Shown piece by piece: positions 1 through 20,361 of a DNA stretch of 64,000 nucleotides. The stretch is from Latrodectus hesperus (taxonomy: Eukaryota; Arthropoda; Arachnida; Araneae; Theridiidae). Made by a program: the position numbers and the translations under genes. The stretch spans positions 1-64,000 of the forward strand of contig JAJQOW010000214.1 of NCBI GenBank assembly GCA_037975125.1, written 5' to 3'. The notes beneath the pieces were generated by a model. The model had not been told where the DNA came from. It worked only from the letters and a program-made list of their open reading frames with translations, and ran no database searches. Within the stretch, counting starts at the first letter, position 1. Every line of letters starts with the position of its first letter.

Positions 1-1060
<1,060 letters not shown>

Positions 1061-1162
1061 CACAAGTAAAATTGTCGCTTTGAAGAACGAAGCCATCATA
1101 GCAAGAACATGAACCATACTCACACTTTTGAGAGCATTTTGGATTCATAAGTACACATTGGT
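1061..1162 (-). CDS. EGF-like exon, phase 1-1 (most 3' exon seen)
   Basis: Minus-strand exon of 102 nt (33 full codons plus split codons). The acceptor reads ...ttattag before ACCAAT and the donor is TTGTG followed by gtaagtg. The translation holds six cysteines spaced like a short EGF-like module (DQCVLMNPKC..., KCEYGSCSC, then a Gly-Phe and a final Cys in NFTC). Phase is 1 at both ends, as for the other exons of this gene. It is the last exon of the gene visible here, so the C-terminus, any membrane anchor and the polyadenylation signal lie left of the window. The protein role is unknown; extracellular location is inferred from the cysteine pattern and the signal peptide exon far upstream. 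Confidence 0.72.
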
Positions 1163-1287
1163 CTAATAAATGCCAAAAAATAATAAAAGGATTAATTAAT
1201 GTGCTCAAATCAATAACCCATTACATATAATTGATATGTAAATGATAGTTTACAATATATCATCAAGAATTGTTCAAAGGGATGTTC

Positions 1288-1289
<2 letters not shown>

Positions 1290-1351
<62 letters not shown>
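1290..1351. repeat. (TA)n microsatellite
   Basis: About 60 bp of TA repeats. The following sequence (tacactgtacactgcttga...) looks like the start of a Tc1-type end, but no matching inverted end was found. Confidence 0.95.
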
Positions 1352-4501
<3,150 letters not shown>

Positions 4502-4502
4502 T

Positions 4503-4559
<57 letters not shown>
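4502..4559. repeat. (TA)n tract between two transposons
   Basis: A TA target site at 4502-4503, then a short TAC interruption and about 50 bp of TA repeats up to the TA target of the Tigger element at 4558-4559. It is probably part of the same ancestral microsatellite as 3004-3097 and 6812-6831. Confidence 0.93.
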
Positions 4560-4562
<3 letters not shown>

Positions 4563-6811
4563 TAAGACCCCATTTAACGCGGGGGATACGTTCCATCAAA
4601 GTAGAGCGTAATGCGAAACAGCGCTAAATGAGGCTATCTTTACATGTAAGTATTGGGGTTAGTGGAAGATGGCTAGGAAATTGGTTAGGTATTAAATTTA
4701 AAAAGTATGTTTTTTAAAAAAATAAATATAAAACCAAACATTTATTTCTTAAATCCCAAATTAATACCACATTATTATTTCTTGCAAAAATAAAAACAAA
4801 ATATAAATAACAAAACGAATATTCTTAAAAAAACATAAATAAAATTCTAAGTCAGTCATATTTAGTCAGCCTTCCGCGTTTTCAGTGTTCTGCCTTTTTG
4901 TGACAAAAGCATCTAATGTTGTTTGCCTTTTTCTTTTGCGTTGTTCTCTTAAAAGTTCTTCATAAACGGATAGAACATCTATAACACCACGCCTTACTTT
5001 TGAGCTCCTGTCAATATTCGGATCATTTTCAATGAGTTGATCCATTATTTCAGTTATGGTAGACAAACTCCTTTTTACAAACGCCATCGAAAGTTCTTTT
5101 TGCTCTTCTTCTGAATCACTGCTGTCAACATTTTTGTTTTCTTCTTGTTCAGTTAATTCCTTGAGCTCATCATTAGAAAGACTAGCCGCTGCTTCTTGAA
5201 ATATTTCTTCGACATCTTCCACATTTACCCCTTCAAAACCGGTTTGCTTCGTTAATTTCACTATCTCTTCCACTATTTCATCCACATCGACAGAGTGTCC
5301 AACGTCATCGCTCTTACTTAAATCCGGCCAAATATTCTTCCATACTCCTTTCAAAGATCTTTCTGTTACCTCATTCCAAGAAAGGCCTATGTTTTCTACA
5401 GTATCCAAAAAACGATGTTGTAGTTTTTCCAAAATTCTCTTATGGACTGGTTCTCTTCTCCGTCTGTTTTTTCAAACATTTGCTTAAAGGTTCGCCGCAA
5501 GTAATAAGCCTTAAAATTTTATATAACGCCTTGGTCCATTGGTTGAATTAAGGCAGTTGTGTTAGGCGGCAAGAAAACCACTTCGACTGGAATGCATGTT
5601 CTTAAGTCTGATAAATTTGTTGGGTGGCTTGGAGCATTATCAATTAACAGAAGTGCTTTTTGTTTAAGTTTTCTAATTTCGCAATAACGTTTAACAGACG
5701 GGCAGAAATGTTCAGTGAATCAATAATGGAAAATTTTCGCAGTTATCCATGATTTTCATTAGACTCCCAAATTACAGGTAAAGTTGATTTAGATATGCCT
5801 TTCATCGCTTTTGGGTTTTTGGAATGGTAAATTAGTAATGGTTTTAATTTAAAATCTCCGCTTGCGTTAACACCTAGTAGAAAGGGTTAAGCGATCTTTT
5901 GCAGCTTTAAATCCTGGTGCCCTTTTGTCTTCACGGGATAGAAATGTTCGTTTCTTTTCCAAAACAAGCCTGTTTCATCAACATAGTTTCCTTCTTCAAT
6001 TATTTTTTTAATATCGCTGGAAATTCAGTAGCCGCTTTTGTATCACCACTTGCTGCTTCTCCTGTAATCTTTATGTTGTGAAGGTTATTTCGATATTTAA
6101 ATCTATTAAACCATCCTCGACTAGCAACGAAAGTTTCACTTGTGTCAATTGTCTCAGCCTGAATGTAATTAAAAATTCTTCTAGCTTTTTCTATTATGAT
6201 AGATTGGCTTAATGGCATATTGCGGTCAATTTCATCGTCAATCGATATAGACAGTCGTTTTTCCATTTCCTCTATGATATTATTTCTAGAACGGGTAGAT
6301 CTAGTTGCAGAGCTTGACGTAGTTGTAGTTGCCGATGACAGTATTTTTTCTTTATTCTTCATGATGGTCTTTATAGTTGAAGTTGGCAAATTCAATGAAG
6401 CACTAATTAGAGTTTGACGTTCACCAGAATCTAATCTTCTAATCACTTCTATTTTAGTTTTGAGTGAAATGCTTTTTCTGGTTGCTTTCTTTTCTTTTTC
6501 ATTATCACCCATATTAAAAACTAAAGATCAAAATATTTGACACTGTAATATAGTATTAAATATGTAAATTAACACCTACTTACAATAATGTTAACAAATG
6601 TTTCCAATAATAAAAATATGTCTGTACAATACCGCACCAAACAAGAAACACAAGTACATTCTTTCGGATATGTATTTGAAACCTATCGCTGAATAATATT
6701 TCGGAGAATCCCCGTATGCTGCGAGCGATTTCGTGTAATCCCCGGGATGAAATAAAAGAGCGCTAAACCGAAACAGCGCTAAACGAAACAGCGTTAAGCG
6801 GGGTATTACTG
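4560..6811 (-). mobile_element. Tigger/pogo DNA transposon, inactive
   Basis: A 2,252-bp element with inverted ends: the left end reads cagtaagaccccatttaacg and the right end, reversed, reads cagtaataccccgcttaacg. Both are flanked by TA. The transposase is on the minus strand. The subterminal sequence on both sides repeats variants of the GCGxTAAxxG theme, typical of Tigger ends. A more decayed relative lies at 16640-17600. Confidence 0.92.
4866..6512 (-). pseudogene. Tigger transposase (CENP-B/pogo type), broken
   Basis: The minus-strand frame starts at 6512 (MGDNEKEKK...). It shows an N-terminal helix-turn-helix (KTKIEVIRRLDSGERQ, then a STIKTIMKNKEK segment) and a CENP-B-type DNA-binding region (SRGWFNRFKYRNNLHNIKIT). 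The catalytic DDE superfamily domain follows with three visible Asp motifs: VDETGLFWKR (about 5990-5950), LLIDNAPSHPTNL (about 5650-5610) and IQPMDQG (about 5550-5525). The C-terminal part is open from 5432 to 4866 and rich in Glu and Asp. Stops and frame changes between 6000 and 5432 separate the domains, so no full-length enzyme is encoded. Confidence 0.9.
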
Positions 6812-6831
6812 TATATATATATATATATATA
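6812..6831. repeat. (TA)n tract, right flank of Tigger
   Basis: 20 bp of TA repeats starting at the TA target site of the Tigger element. Confidence 0.9.
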
Positions 6832-7226
6832 GTAAAAGTAGTTGAGTACACAAGTAATTTGTACAATTATGGTTTCATTTGCCATTGAGTAAGCCGAGAC
6901 TCGCGAAATGTGGAGAACTATCCGTTTAATTTTTAAAAAAATTGGTCATCAGTGTAATTTTGGCATTAAATATTATCTCCATGAAGCTTTCTGTTTCTAT
7001 GAAATGGAATGTAATTTTCTACTTTATATAAATCATTCGCTTAGTACCATAAGTCATATAAATTTTGTTTCTTCTTTTTATGTAAAGAAAAAGCTGCATT
7101 CTTAAAGACTATTTCTACAATTTTCCTTCTGATAAAGATAAAACTATTTATTATTTTGTTGACCTCAATAAATAAAGCAATATATAATGATCTAGTTACA
7201 TAAAAATTAATAATTCTTAAAATTAC
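6832..7226. other. Intron, nothing recognised
   Basis: AT-rich intronic sequence of the minus-strand gene. Short open frames on both strands lack any recognisable motif. Confidence 0.5.
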
Positions 7227-7346
7227 CTTTTTCGCATCCATTTTCAGTCTGAAAAAATCCGTCCTCGCAAATGCATCTTGCACCTTCTTCCTTTAGTTCT
7301 TCGCATTTTTCATTTTCCTTACAACGCATTCTATCACAAAAATTAG
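7227..7346 (-). CDS. EGF-like exon, phase 1-1
   Basis: Minus-strand exon of 120 nt. The acceptor is ttttgtag before CTAATTTTTG and the donor is GAAAAAG followed by gtaatt. The translation begins (A)NFCDRMRCKENEKC and continues to GARCICEDGF and NGCEK. Six cysteines in the order C, C, C, C-x-C, C fit an EGF-like fold, with the usual Gly-Phe after the fifth cysteine. Phase 1 at both ends lets it join the neighbouring exons 12348-12467 and 1061-1162 in frame. No calcium-binding consensus is obvious. The ligand is unknown. Confidence 0.78.
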
Positions 7347-7408
7347 CTACAAAAATTCAAAACCATCATAATATAAAAAAGGTAGGGATCCAAAACTGTA
7401 GTTAATAG

Positions 7409-7517
7409 ACACTTAAGTAGTTAATAGATGCGTTATTAGTTAATAGATATTGCTGTTTGCATATATTAACTACTTAAGTTAACACTTAAGTAGTTAATAG
7501 ATGCAAACAGCAATATT
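7409..7517. repeat. Long imperfect hairpin with a third direct copy
   Basis: The arms atattgctgtttgcatatat...acttaag (7448-7480) and cttaagtagttaatagatgc...caatat (7484-7515) are near-perfect inverted repeats of more than 30 bp separated by a few bases. A further direct copy of acttaagtagttaatagatg lies just left, at 7412-7431. This is probably a MITE fragment or a palindrome formed by template switching. Confidence 0.8.
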
Positions 7518-8049
7518 GGTTACTATCATTAATTAAAATTTATCAAAAATTTTAAGACTCAATTTAAGTCAACTAGGCATGAGGGTCAAAACTTTCAGTA
7601 CTGAATACGAAACATTGAATACCCTTGCCGAAATTAATGTGTGTACTCAATAACAAGATTAAAAATTATATTAAAGAATTAGTATAGGAATAGCATTTCA
7701 ATAACTAAAATTAATTTGGTTCAAAATAGATACAATTTATTAAGAATATAAAAAATAGTTTCATAATGTATAAAATATATTTAACTTTTATTCCATTATA
7801 TTAGAAAAAAAATTATAATTAGAGAAAAAGTAGAATTTTTTAATATTTTTATAAATTGGGAACATACCATTAAATTCCTAAAAATATAAAAAAATTATTT
7901 CATTTCTTAAACAATATTTAAATCTGATTTATCGGAGAAATTTATTGTTGAAACCTTAAGCAAATTTTTTTGCAGAATTTATCATAAAGAAAACTGTTTT
8001 TCATGGTATCTCTGTAATCATCTTGTTCGGTATTTAGGAATCACTAATA
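7518..8049. other. Intron, AT-rich, nothing recognised
   Basis: Very AT-rich with no exon-like signal or element end that I can support. Confidence 0.45.
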
Positions 8050-10480
8050 CTAGGGTCCCCAACCCTATGCCCGCGACCATTATGGCGCTCGCTAACCAGT
8101 CTAGGTGTGCCTGTGCTTGTGACCAACGATGAAATATTTCAGTTTTCCATTTTCTCATAAAATGCTATGCAAATGTCTTTGCTTTTTCAATATTAATGAT
8201 AAACATAATCAAAATAGAAATCGCCAGGAAAACGACCTACAGATATAAGCACAAAGCAAAATATAGCTGATATATTTTCCACTTGCCCACAAGCATTCGA
8301 TACACATATTTCCCACAACAGAAATAAAATGAATAGGCCGATTTTTATGGTTGCCGTACTACGAAGGTGTTTTTCCGAAACTTGTCTCGAAAAAAAAAGC
8401 GTTAAAATAAAGTTTATTTGTTTTGTCGACTTCCTTTTCGATGGATGGTATTTATGTTCATATTTCTGTAAACAGCATTTACTTCTTTATTGTGTTTAAA
8501 TATACTTTATTGTGTTTAAATATTATTGCGTTTTATTTACACTAAAATGAGGGAATCAAGTTAAAAACAAAGTACTTATAAATTTAATTCTGAATGGGAG
8601 GTATGTTTCTTTGTCAATACAAAAGATGTGTTGTTGCACCAGCATGATTCATTGTACTTAGCCCTGAATCGGGCTCTACCAGTTGTTACATCTTTCGGAA
8701 AAGATAAACGTGTTTGCTTTTTATGAAGAAATAGTATTGCGGTGTTGAAAAAACATAATTTAAATGGATTTTTAAACAGTTCATTCTACTTTCAATCCGA
8801 GCTATCCATTTAAATCTGCAATTCAATAAAAAAAGAAAATGGTGCCATTAATATCAAAGATTTCGTTTCAACTGTCAGTTTTCTCACGACCTGTGATAAA
8901 ATCTAAGAATGCCCCTATGGCTTTTTTAAAAAAATTTCATTTGCTCGCAAACAAGAAAAAGCAATTCTAGGTTGGCGAGTTGTTAAAAATATGCATTTCT
9001 TACTAATACTGATTGCTTATTTGAGTTATTTTCCAACAAAGTGAGACCATGCTAGCAATCGTAGACTTGCAGTTATGAGATACTACTGCCACAAGAAGAA
9101 TAGGAGCCATTTCAAAAGATATGCAAACGCAGAATGATTTGGAAATATGTTAGTGGTTCTCAATACAATTTTTAGAGGGTACAGACATAGCCAACACAGA
9201 AAAGTTAGCAGTTAAGGTGATAATATTTACTCATTTTACAGTAAAGAAAGATGTACTGGAAATATTACCCATAAAAAGACCGATAGAAAGTGAGGACATT
9301 TATAAAACATTCATATGTAAGTTTGATAAATATGTCTCTTCAAAAATTGTGAGTGAAAACCACTGATGGGGCAACAATAATGATGGGAAAGGTGAATGAT
9401 TTTATAGCTCTCTTTGGTGAATCATTTCTTGATTTTATGCCGTATCACTGCATTATCCACCAGAAAGTTTTGTACGGTAAAGTAATACCATTTGAACACG
9501 TAATGAAAATTATTGTCAAAATAATCAACTTAGTTCGAGCAGCTCCTTTGCAACATCGACTTTTCAAACCCTTTATACAAATTCTGATAATACTAACCTC
9601 ATTTTACATACTGCAGCACACTGGCTTCGTAAAGACAAATCACTTGATAGATTTATACATTTAATTGAAGAAATAAAAAATGATCTTGCAGCCAAAAATC
9701 AAATATTTTCAGAACTAACAGATCCTCTTTGACCTGCTGATTTATCTTTCGTAGCAGACGTAATGGAAAAAATAAATAATTTAAATTGGGAGCTGCAAGT
9801 AAAGGAAAAACATACGGTAAAAATGATAGGGGTATAAACTCGTTCAGAGCTAAGCTAGTTTTGTTGATATCACATCTGAAAATGAAGTGCCTTGTGCATT
9901 TTCCAAACATGAAAAAATATGATAGATGACAGTGAAATCGACTTATCAACATTTGCCTTTAATCTCCGATTGCTTCATTCAAGATCAATTTGAAAAGCGC
10001 TTTCAACAGTTTAATATCATCAAAGCTATGGTCTTTTTTTTTGCAAATCCTTTTACCAACCAAATATAGGTAAGAGAAATAGCAACATACATTTCAGAAT
10101 TTCTTCAAGTAAGGCGATAAGGAGTGCGAAAATAGAAATTTTGGCTTCTTTTTGTCGGAAATTGAAATTTTTTTCTCTCAAAATGACATTATCCTGAAAA
10201 CTATTATATCAGATGAGAAATTCTGGAATATAGTTGATAAAAATAAATTTCTATTTTTAAAAAGAGCAGCACATAAAATTTTGGTTCCACGTACTTATGT
10301 GAGTCATTATTTTCGACAAGGAATATTATAAAATAAAAATGTAGATCACTACTTACAGATGAACACCTTGACAACTGCTTACCAACAAGAATTTAATCAT
10401 ATTCTGCCATTTATGAATCTCTGGCCGGTGAAATAGAATGCCGAAGATCGCATTGATTGTATTTTGCATATTTGATAAAT
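8050..10480 (+). mobile_element. Decayed hAT-type element (ZBED/GTF2IRD2-like)
   Basis: The left boundary is suggested by tagggtccccaaccctatgc near 8052, which resembles hAT termini. The body encodes broken pieces of an hAT transposase on the plus strand: a start resembling the FNSEWE..F region of ZBED5/GTF2IRD2-type proteins near 8583, an ARKQEKAILGW-like piece near 8945, and the RNase H-like core at 9353-9664. Both ends are approximate. No clear 8-bp target duplication could be assigned by eye. Confidence 0.65.
9353..9664 (+). pseudogene. hAT transposase core fragment
   Basis: An open frame of 103 residues. TTDGATIMMGKVNDFIALF followed by YHCIIHQKVLYGK matches the D-G-A and HC-IIHQ blocks of hAT transposases of the ZBED5/GTF2IRD2/SCAND3 group, and VMKIIVKIINLVRAAPLQHR matches the segment after them. 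Stops and shifts on both sides separate it from the N-terminal zinc-finger-like region and the C-terminal dimerisation region, so this is debris, not a domesticated gene. Confidence 0.75.
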
Positions 10481-12026
10481 AATTTTTATGCTTCGTATGT
10501 TTTGTAAGCAATTTAGTAATCATTTATTTTACTCAAGAATATTAATATTAATTATATTCATATGTAAAATTAATTTTTAAAATTAAATTTTTTGTGTCTT
10601 ATATGTAATTTGTATTATTAATTGTCTACCGATAACTACTAATTTCTCTTGAAAAAATAATTTCTCCTTCATTAGACCGATATTCTTGTATGTTCTCTTA
10701 GATACAAAAATATTAAGGATTTCTGTTGAATACATTATATAATGCAATATGGAAAATTTATGTTGAAAAAAGGGAAATTTCAATTAATTCATCTAAATTT
10801 TTGCTACTTAAAATCATCATAATAATTACTCTTTTTATTACCTGCACAGTGATAATTACTTATATTTATTCAATTTTTTTCAATAAATAAGTTAAATTTC
10901 TAATTCAATTCTGCAAAATCCCTCTATCAGTCAATCTAATGAAAAAATATTACACTATTTTAAGAAAGAATGTAAATTTTTCAATAATGTTTAAAACATT
11001 ATTATCTTTCGAGTTGAAGAGTGCTATTATAGAGCATAAAATATATTCCAAAACGGTAATTGTTAGTAGATCTTGAAACAAAATTGAAAACGCATATCAT
11101 AAAAGTCTAAATTAAAAAAAAATATTTTAAAATAAAAAATTGGATGAATATAATAAATTATAAATTAATGATTCAATACATCATGATTTTACATATGTAT
11201 GCGCGTATTTCATGCACAGAAATTGGATTCCATGTTCAAGAACAGCTTGACACCAAAGTTAGATTTGGCCACTGTAGCCTTAACCGTTTTCTGTATTCAG
11301 GAAGGTTTATAGAAAATTATCAACATACATTATCTTCTGGAAGCGCCGTGTTCCCAGAGTTGTAATAGAGGGTAGAGACAAGGTATTTAGCACAGTAAAA
11401 ACTGTAATGGAAACTGTCCAAATTGTTACTAATACGAACAAGAGGTAACTAATAAGTGCATCCAATTGTATCCTCCACCAACATTCAAAAGGTGAGGCAG
11501 TATAATGATGATGAATTCATGATGCCAATGAATTTTTAAAATAATGCCGCAAATCGAGAAAAATTAGAATATCATGCTGATGATAGTAAAAAAGCATTTG
11601 TTGCAAAACTCTACCTTGCGACAGTATTGCGTTCATTTCCATCAATTACATCATTGAGAAACTTCTGAATGATATTTAATGTTAAGTGTAGCCAAAGCCA
11701 TGGTTGTTGATTTGATAATGTATATCGTGATCGAAATTTTCACACAGGATCTTCTTATCTTGCGAATTACACCAGTTATTAAGTCGAGACTCGACACGTG
11801 CCTGCTCCAGTCATTAGTCTTGCGAATAACACGTCTATTTTCTTAGTTGTTAGTGATATCCGTCCATTGAGATACCTCACATCATTCCCTATAACTGTTC
11901 TGAAAGCATCGATTACATTATTCTGCAGACAATTATAGGATCCTGACTGATCCACGAAGAAATGCTGTCGTTGAAACAAACCGCAATCAAACCCACTGCA
12001 TCTCTTTCATTGTCAGAAAATAGTTT

Positions 12027-12030
<4 letters not shown>
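10481..12030. other. Intron, unassigned; possible transposon debris
   Basis: 10481-11140 is AT-rich without signal. 11144-11990 is less AT-rich and holds open frames on both strands (11144-11365 plus, 11779-11979 minus) without a domain I recognise. The base composition suggests old mobile-element sequence. Confidence 0.4.

Positions 12031-12106
<76 letters not shown>
12031..12106. repeat. (TA)n microsatellite
   Basis: 76 bp of TA repeats followed by (GTAT)n and (GT)n. Confidence 0.96.
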
Positions 12107-12110
<4 letters not shown>

Positions 12111-12347
12111 ACGTATGTATGTATGTGTGTGTGATATTAAAATATTTTCATTATAAATGTCATTTATCTATTCATATTACAAACTTTATGAGGCTGATTA
12201 CCTTTCTGTCATTAAGGCGTTCACTCAGAATAATGTGGTACATAATGCTGCACTTAGTTACAACTATGTTCAGACGTCAAAAATTTATTCTTATTATGAA
12301 TTAGCACTGTGCTAGTATTATTTTATAGAATAAAACATGTAATTTAC

Positions 12348-12467
12348 CAGTACATATGCCTTGTGTATATTTATAATTATCTTCACACTCGCATTTTCCA
12401 TCCTTGCAAGTTTCATGTATTCCAAGGCATTCTCCCTTTAATAATTTTGCTGAACATTTGTCAAGAC
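12348..12467 (-). CDS. EGF-like exon, phase 1-1
   Basis: Minus-strand exon of 120 nt. The acceptor is ctgaaatag before GTCTTGAC and the donor is TGTACTG followed by gtaaat. The translation starts (G)LDKCSAKLLKGEC, passes ETCKDGKCECEDNY and ends at GICT. It has six cysteines in EGF-like order with one residue between the fourth and fifth. Phase 1-1 matches all other internal exons. It lies between the double-module exon 21813-22040 and the EGF-like exon 7227-7346. Confidence 0.8.

Positions 12468-16420
<3,953 letters not shown>

Positions 16421-16501
<81 letters not shown>
16421..16501. repeat. (TA)n tract, right flank of mariner
   Basis: About 80 bp of TA repeats after the mariner right end. 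Confidence 0.96.
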
Positions 16502-16503
<2 letters not shown>

Positions 16504-16639
16504 GTGTTTCTTCTTTCCTGCGGTGATTTACGAATGTATTTTCTTTACTTCAAAAATTTGTTGACGCTATTGTAAGTATAAATTAACATAATATAACGAT
16601 GGATTTAGTGACAAATATTACGATTTTTATTTTTAATCG

Positions 16640-17600
16640 TAGGTGATGACAAAAAAGAAGAAAATATAAAGCAACAAGAAAAAGCATTTTAATTGAAACT
16701 AAAATGCCAATGATTAGAAGATAAGATACTGGTGAGCGTCAATTTCAAATTGGTGCTGCATTGAATTGTCAAATTCAACAATGAGGACCGCTCGTAAGAA
16801 TAAAGAAAAAAATACTGTCATCGGCAGCTAACACAAGATCTGCAACTAGAATCACCTGTTCTAGAAATAATACAACAGAGGTTGTGAAATAACGACTTTC
16901 TGCATGGAATGACAACGAAATTGAACGCAAAATGCAACTAAGCCAATATATTATAATATGTAGAAAAAGCGAGAAGAATTTTTAATTTCATTCATGTTGA
17001 GGCAAGTGACACAAGTGAAGTTTTTGCTGCAACTCGAGGATGATTTAATAGATTCAAACTTCGAAATAATCTTCATGACATATATACCTATTACATGAGA
17101 AGCAGATGTGGTGATACGAAAGCGGCATCTGAATTTCCAGCGAAATTAAAAACAATAATGGAACGAGGAAACTGTCCTCCAGAATTGGTTTTTAATGTTG
17201 AGGAAATACGCCAATTTTGGAAACAAAATGCCAAAGTAATCATTTTTATTCTATGAATAAAAATTTGCACCCGGATTTAAAGTTGCAAGAGATTGCTTAA
17301 CACTTCTAATGGGTGACAATATAAGATGTGACTTTTTAAATTAAAACTAAATGGTTTAATTTGGAATGGTTTTGGGTTAACCATTCCAAAAACCCAAGAG
17401 CAATGAAAGGAATATCAAAATCAACTTTACCTGTAATTAGGCAGCCTTGTAAAAAACATGGGTAACTATGAACACTTTCTAGAATTGTTTCGCCGAAAAG
17501 TTTTGCCATTGTGTTAAACATTATTGCGAAATTAATAAACTTGATTCAAGAGCACTACTTTTAATTGGTAATGGTCCAAGCCATCCAATGAATTTATCTT
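16640..17600 (+). mobile_element. Strongly decayed Tigger copy
   Basis: The plus strand carries broken Tigger transposase sequence. A CENP-B-type block is readable near 17030-17130 (ATRG, then FNRFKLRNNLHD and CGDTKAASEFP), close to the corresponding block of the 4560-6811 element. Next come LVFNVEE near 17190 and, near 17560, a piece corresponding to the DNAPSHP block (NGPSHPMNLSYHL). Many stops and shifts. Terminal repeats were not found. Confidence 0.75.
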
Positions 17601-20361
17601 ACCACCTAACAGGGACATATGCTTCGCACCCCAGGGCCCTCGGTCATGAAAACAGTTATGGGCACTGTAGGCCTTGGCCCACATGGGCTGTCATGCCATG
17701 GAGTTTAGTTTAGTTTATATGTAGTGAACTGCAGAACTGGAATTTTTAAAATTTCCTTTAATTATATTACATTTCAAATTAAAATATTTAATCCATTTCA
17801 AGTTGTTGTTTTTGATTTTGGAAAAATAAAAAAAAATAAATAAAAATTAATGGTGAAAATAAGTTAGTATATTTTCAAAAGAGCCTACATGTTTCTCAAC
17901 ATTTTGGAATATCAAATGAAAAGAGTAGACTGAAACAAAGATTATAATTAATTTCGATGTGTTAACATATTTCGATCACTTTCAAATTATTACAATATGA
18001 GAAAGTTACATCAAACAATGAAATTTAAATTCATTTTTAAAACTTTAAGAACAAAATACAGTGGTATTTGCGACCGACATATTGTGATAAAAAAATAGAT
18101 AATTTTAAAGGCAATCATTCAAAAAATAATGTATTTATATTTATTTCCTGTGGAATATTTTTCATCTAGAGCTCTACAGAATTCTCCAGCATTGAATCAC
18201 ATTCTTTGGTAAAAAGTAAATGAAATTTTTTTTTGGAATTATCTCAATATACTAATTTTTTAATGTCACTATAAAGTAGGAAAATCATGTAATAGTGAAC
18301 TCTTCCATTCGTGAATTCTCGTTAGTGTTATTGGTAAAATAATAAAAGTAAACGGGATTTTTTTATATACACACATACGTCTTTCATGATAAATTAACTA
18401 CTGGAAAATCTTCTTGACCAATTAATACTGCTTAGAGTTCAGAGGCAAAATTTCTTTTAGCTAAGTTATGTTCACCGTTTTTATTCATGAAATGCATTTT
18501 CTTGTAAAACTTTAGGTCATATGTTTCGATCTAAGTTTGTTGAGACATTTTCATTGTTTCACAAACATATTTTTCTTTACCAAGCCTTGAGTTGGGCTCA
18601 ACCAATTGTAATATATTTACAATATTTTTAAATGAATGAATTACAGGATACTTACATGGATTTTAGAAGAAAATTCATGTCTTCCTCATCTTTCTTAAAA
18701 TATACTGAATTACTCTACCAAATGGGCAGGGTGCGTTCTTTACACTGAGCTGATAACTTGTCAGCTCCAATGTATTTCGGGAAATGCGAATACAAATTTT
18801 ATATGCTCCAGCAAACAATAAAGATTATAGCTTGTAGGAAAATGCTAAGAAGAACACAACAATACTTAAAGCTTTGAAAACATTAATTGATGAAAATAAA
18901 ATGTGATAAGTTGTCAAAATCATTTTTGTAGAATGATGGATTTTAAGCAGAAACGTTTGAATGAAATGTACAAGGAAAATTAATTGTAAATTTTTTTTAT
19001 CAAGGATATTATTTTAAGGGATATTTATTTAACCAATTCATTTATTTCAAGTTTTAGTCTAAATCCTACTAATATTTAGATACTTTATTTGCAACTATTA
19101 TGCAAATGATATCTCAATACACTACACCCTTACTTATTCTCACACATGAAAATATCATCTGCAGAAACTCAATAGATATTTTCACATTAGTAATGGTACT
19201 TAATATCCTTTGACTGTTATTCTAAATCTATACAGAATTGAGTGAAAACATATTTTTGAATTGGATCAATATAAAGAAGACAGAATTTTAGAATTCATTA
19301 TAACTAAACAAAGATTTTCATAAAAATTTCAACCTGGAAAGAAATTATTAAAAAATAAAAAATATGCAAGCTACCACAAGTAGCAAATTTGGTCACTGCT
19401 ATGGCACTTACAATATCACAATTTTTTCAATAGAAGGCAATTTTCATGCAACCCTTATCGTAACAAATTACTGAAAAGAGCTTTAAATGCTTTCAAGATG
19501 CGTGGCCTTGATCCACCTTAGTTGATACATTCGTTATTAGATTAAATATCAGCATAGAGAAGAAATTTATTGTTGAAATATCTGCTCGAAAATTAGCTTT
19601 TTCTGTTATTACATTATTTTCAGCATGAATACAGGATCGATACTTACAATAAAGGGATTTCTGAATATAAATTTTGCTAAAAATGCTAAATGAAGAACTA
19701 ATATTTTTTTGTTTATTTGTCCCTTAACGGTTACTTTTTGTCCACAAAGATTAATTATACTACAGTGCGCTACAGTGAAAAGTAGATTCTAAATCTCTAC
19801 AAATATCTGAGCTTGAAATAGGAATCGAACTCCTAAATTATTAAACAAAAAACAAAGTGATAACCATTCAGTGACCAGAAAAATTAAAAATGTGGAATCT
19901 CTTATGAACATCTCATATATTCATTTATAAACTTCATGAAGAACAAATTTGGTGGCCGTAATATCATGAAGTGATCTAAACTATGGTATCTTGCATTTTG
20001 CCACGCGCATTGGTGTCCTGTTGTTATTTGTAAGTTGTTTTATAAATTACATGCCTATAATAAACTAAATACCATTGGGAATGAAGACAAATAGTGCATT
20101 AGATTAATACCTTAGCAAATGAAGCAATTTTTATCCATGTAAAAATAAGAAGGTTAAGTATTTGGTGATAGGATAATGGAATGCAATTTCTAATTTTCAT
20201 ATGGAATGACAAAATCTAATTTACTGAGGTTCATTTACTAAGGTTAAGGACAAAATCTCATTACTTAAACATAGGTTCCTTAGACATTTGAATATTCCTA
20301 ATAATGATTCGAAAAATAACTATGGAATCACAAATTCAAATTTCTTCTTATGTCAATAATA
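17601..20361. other. Intron; short repeat fragment, otherwise nothing
   Basis: 17601-17705 is GC-richer (cagggccctcggtc..., ggccttggcccacatgggct) and looks like a fragment of a dispersed repeat. The rest is AT-rich without a gene. A degenerate exon-like stretch near 18650-18770 (minus) has a donor-like site but an internal stop in the expected frame. A segment near 20150-20260 is similar to one near 51840-51930. Confidence 0.45.

Noticed and set aside
9353..9664. A domesticated hAT-derived host gene
   Set aside because: Stops and shifts interrupt both sides, and no intact zinc-finger or dimerisation region remains.
18650..18770. A further EGF-like exon on the minus strand
   Set aside because: A donor-like site and an ADKLSAQC-like start resemble exon 12348-12467, but the frame has a stop and the later cysteines are missing.
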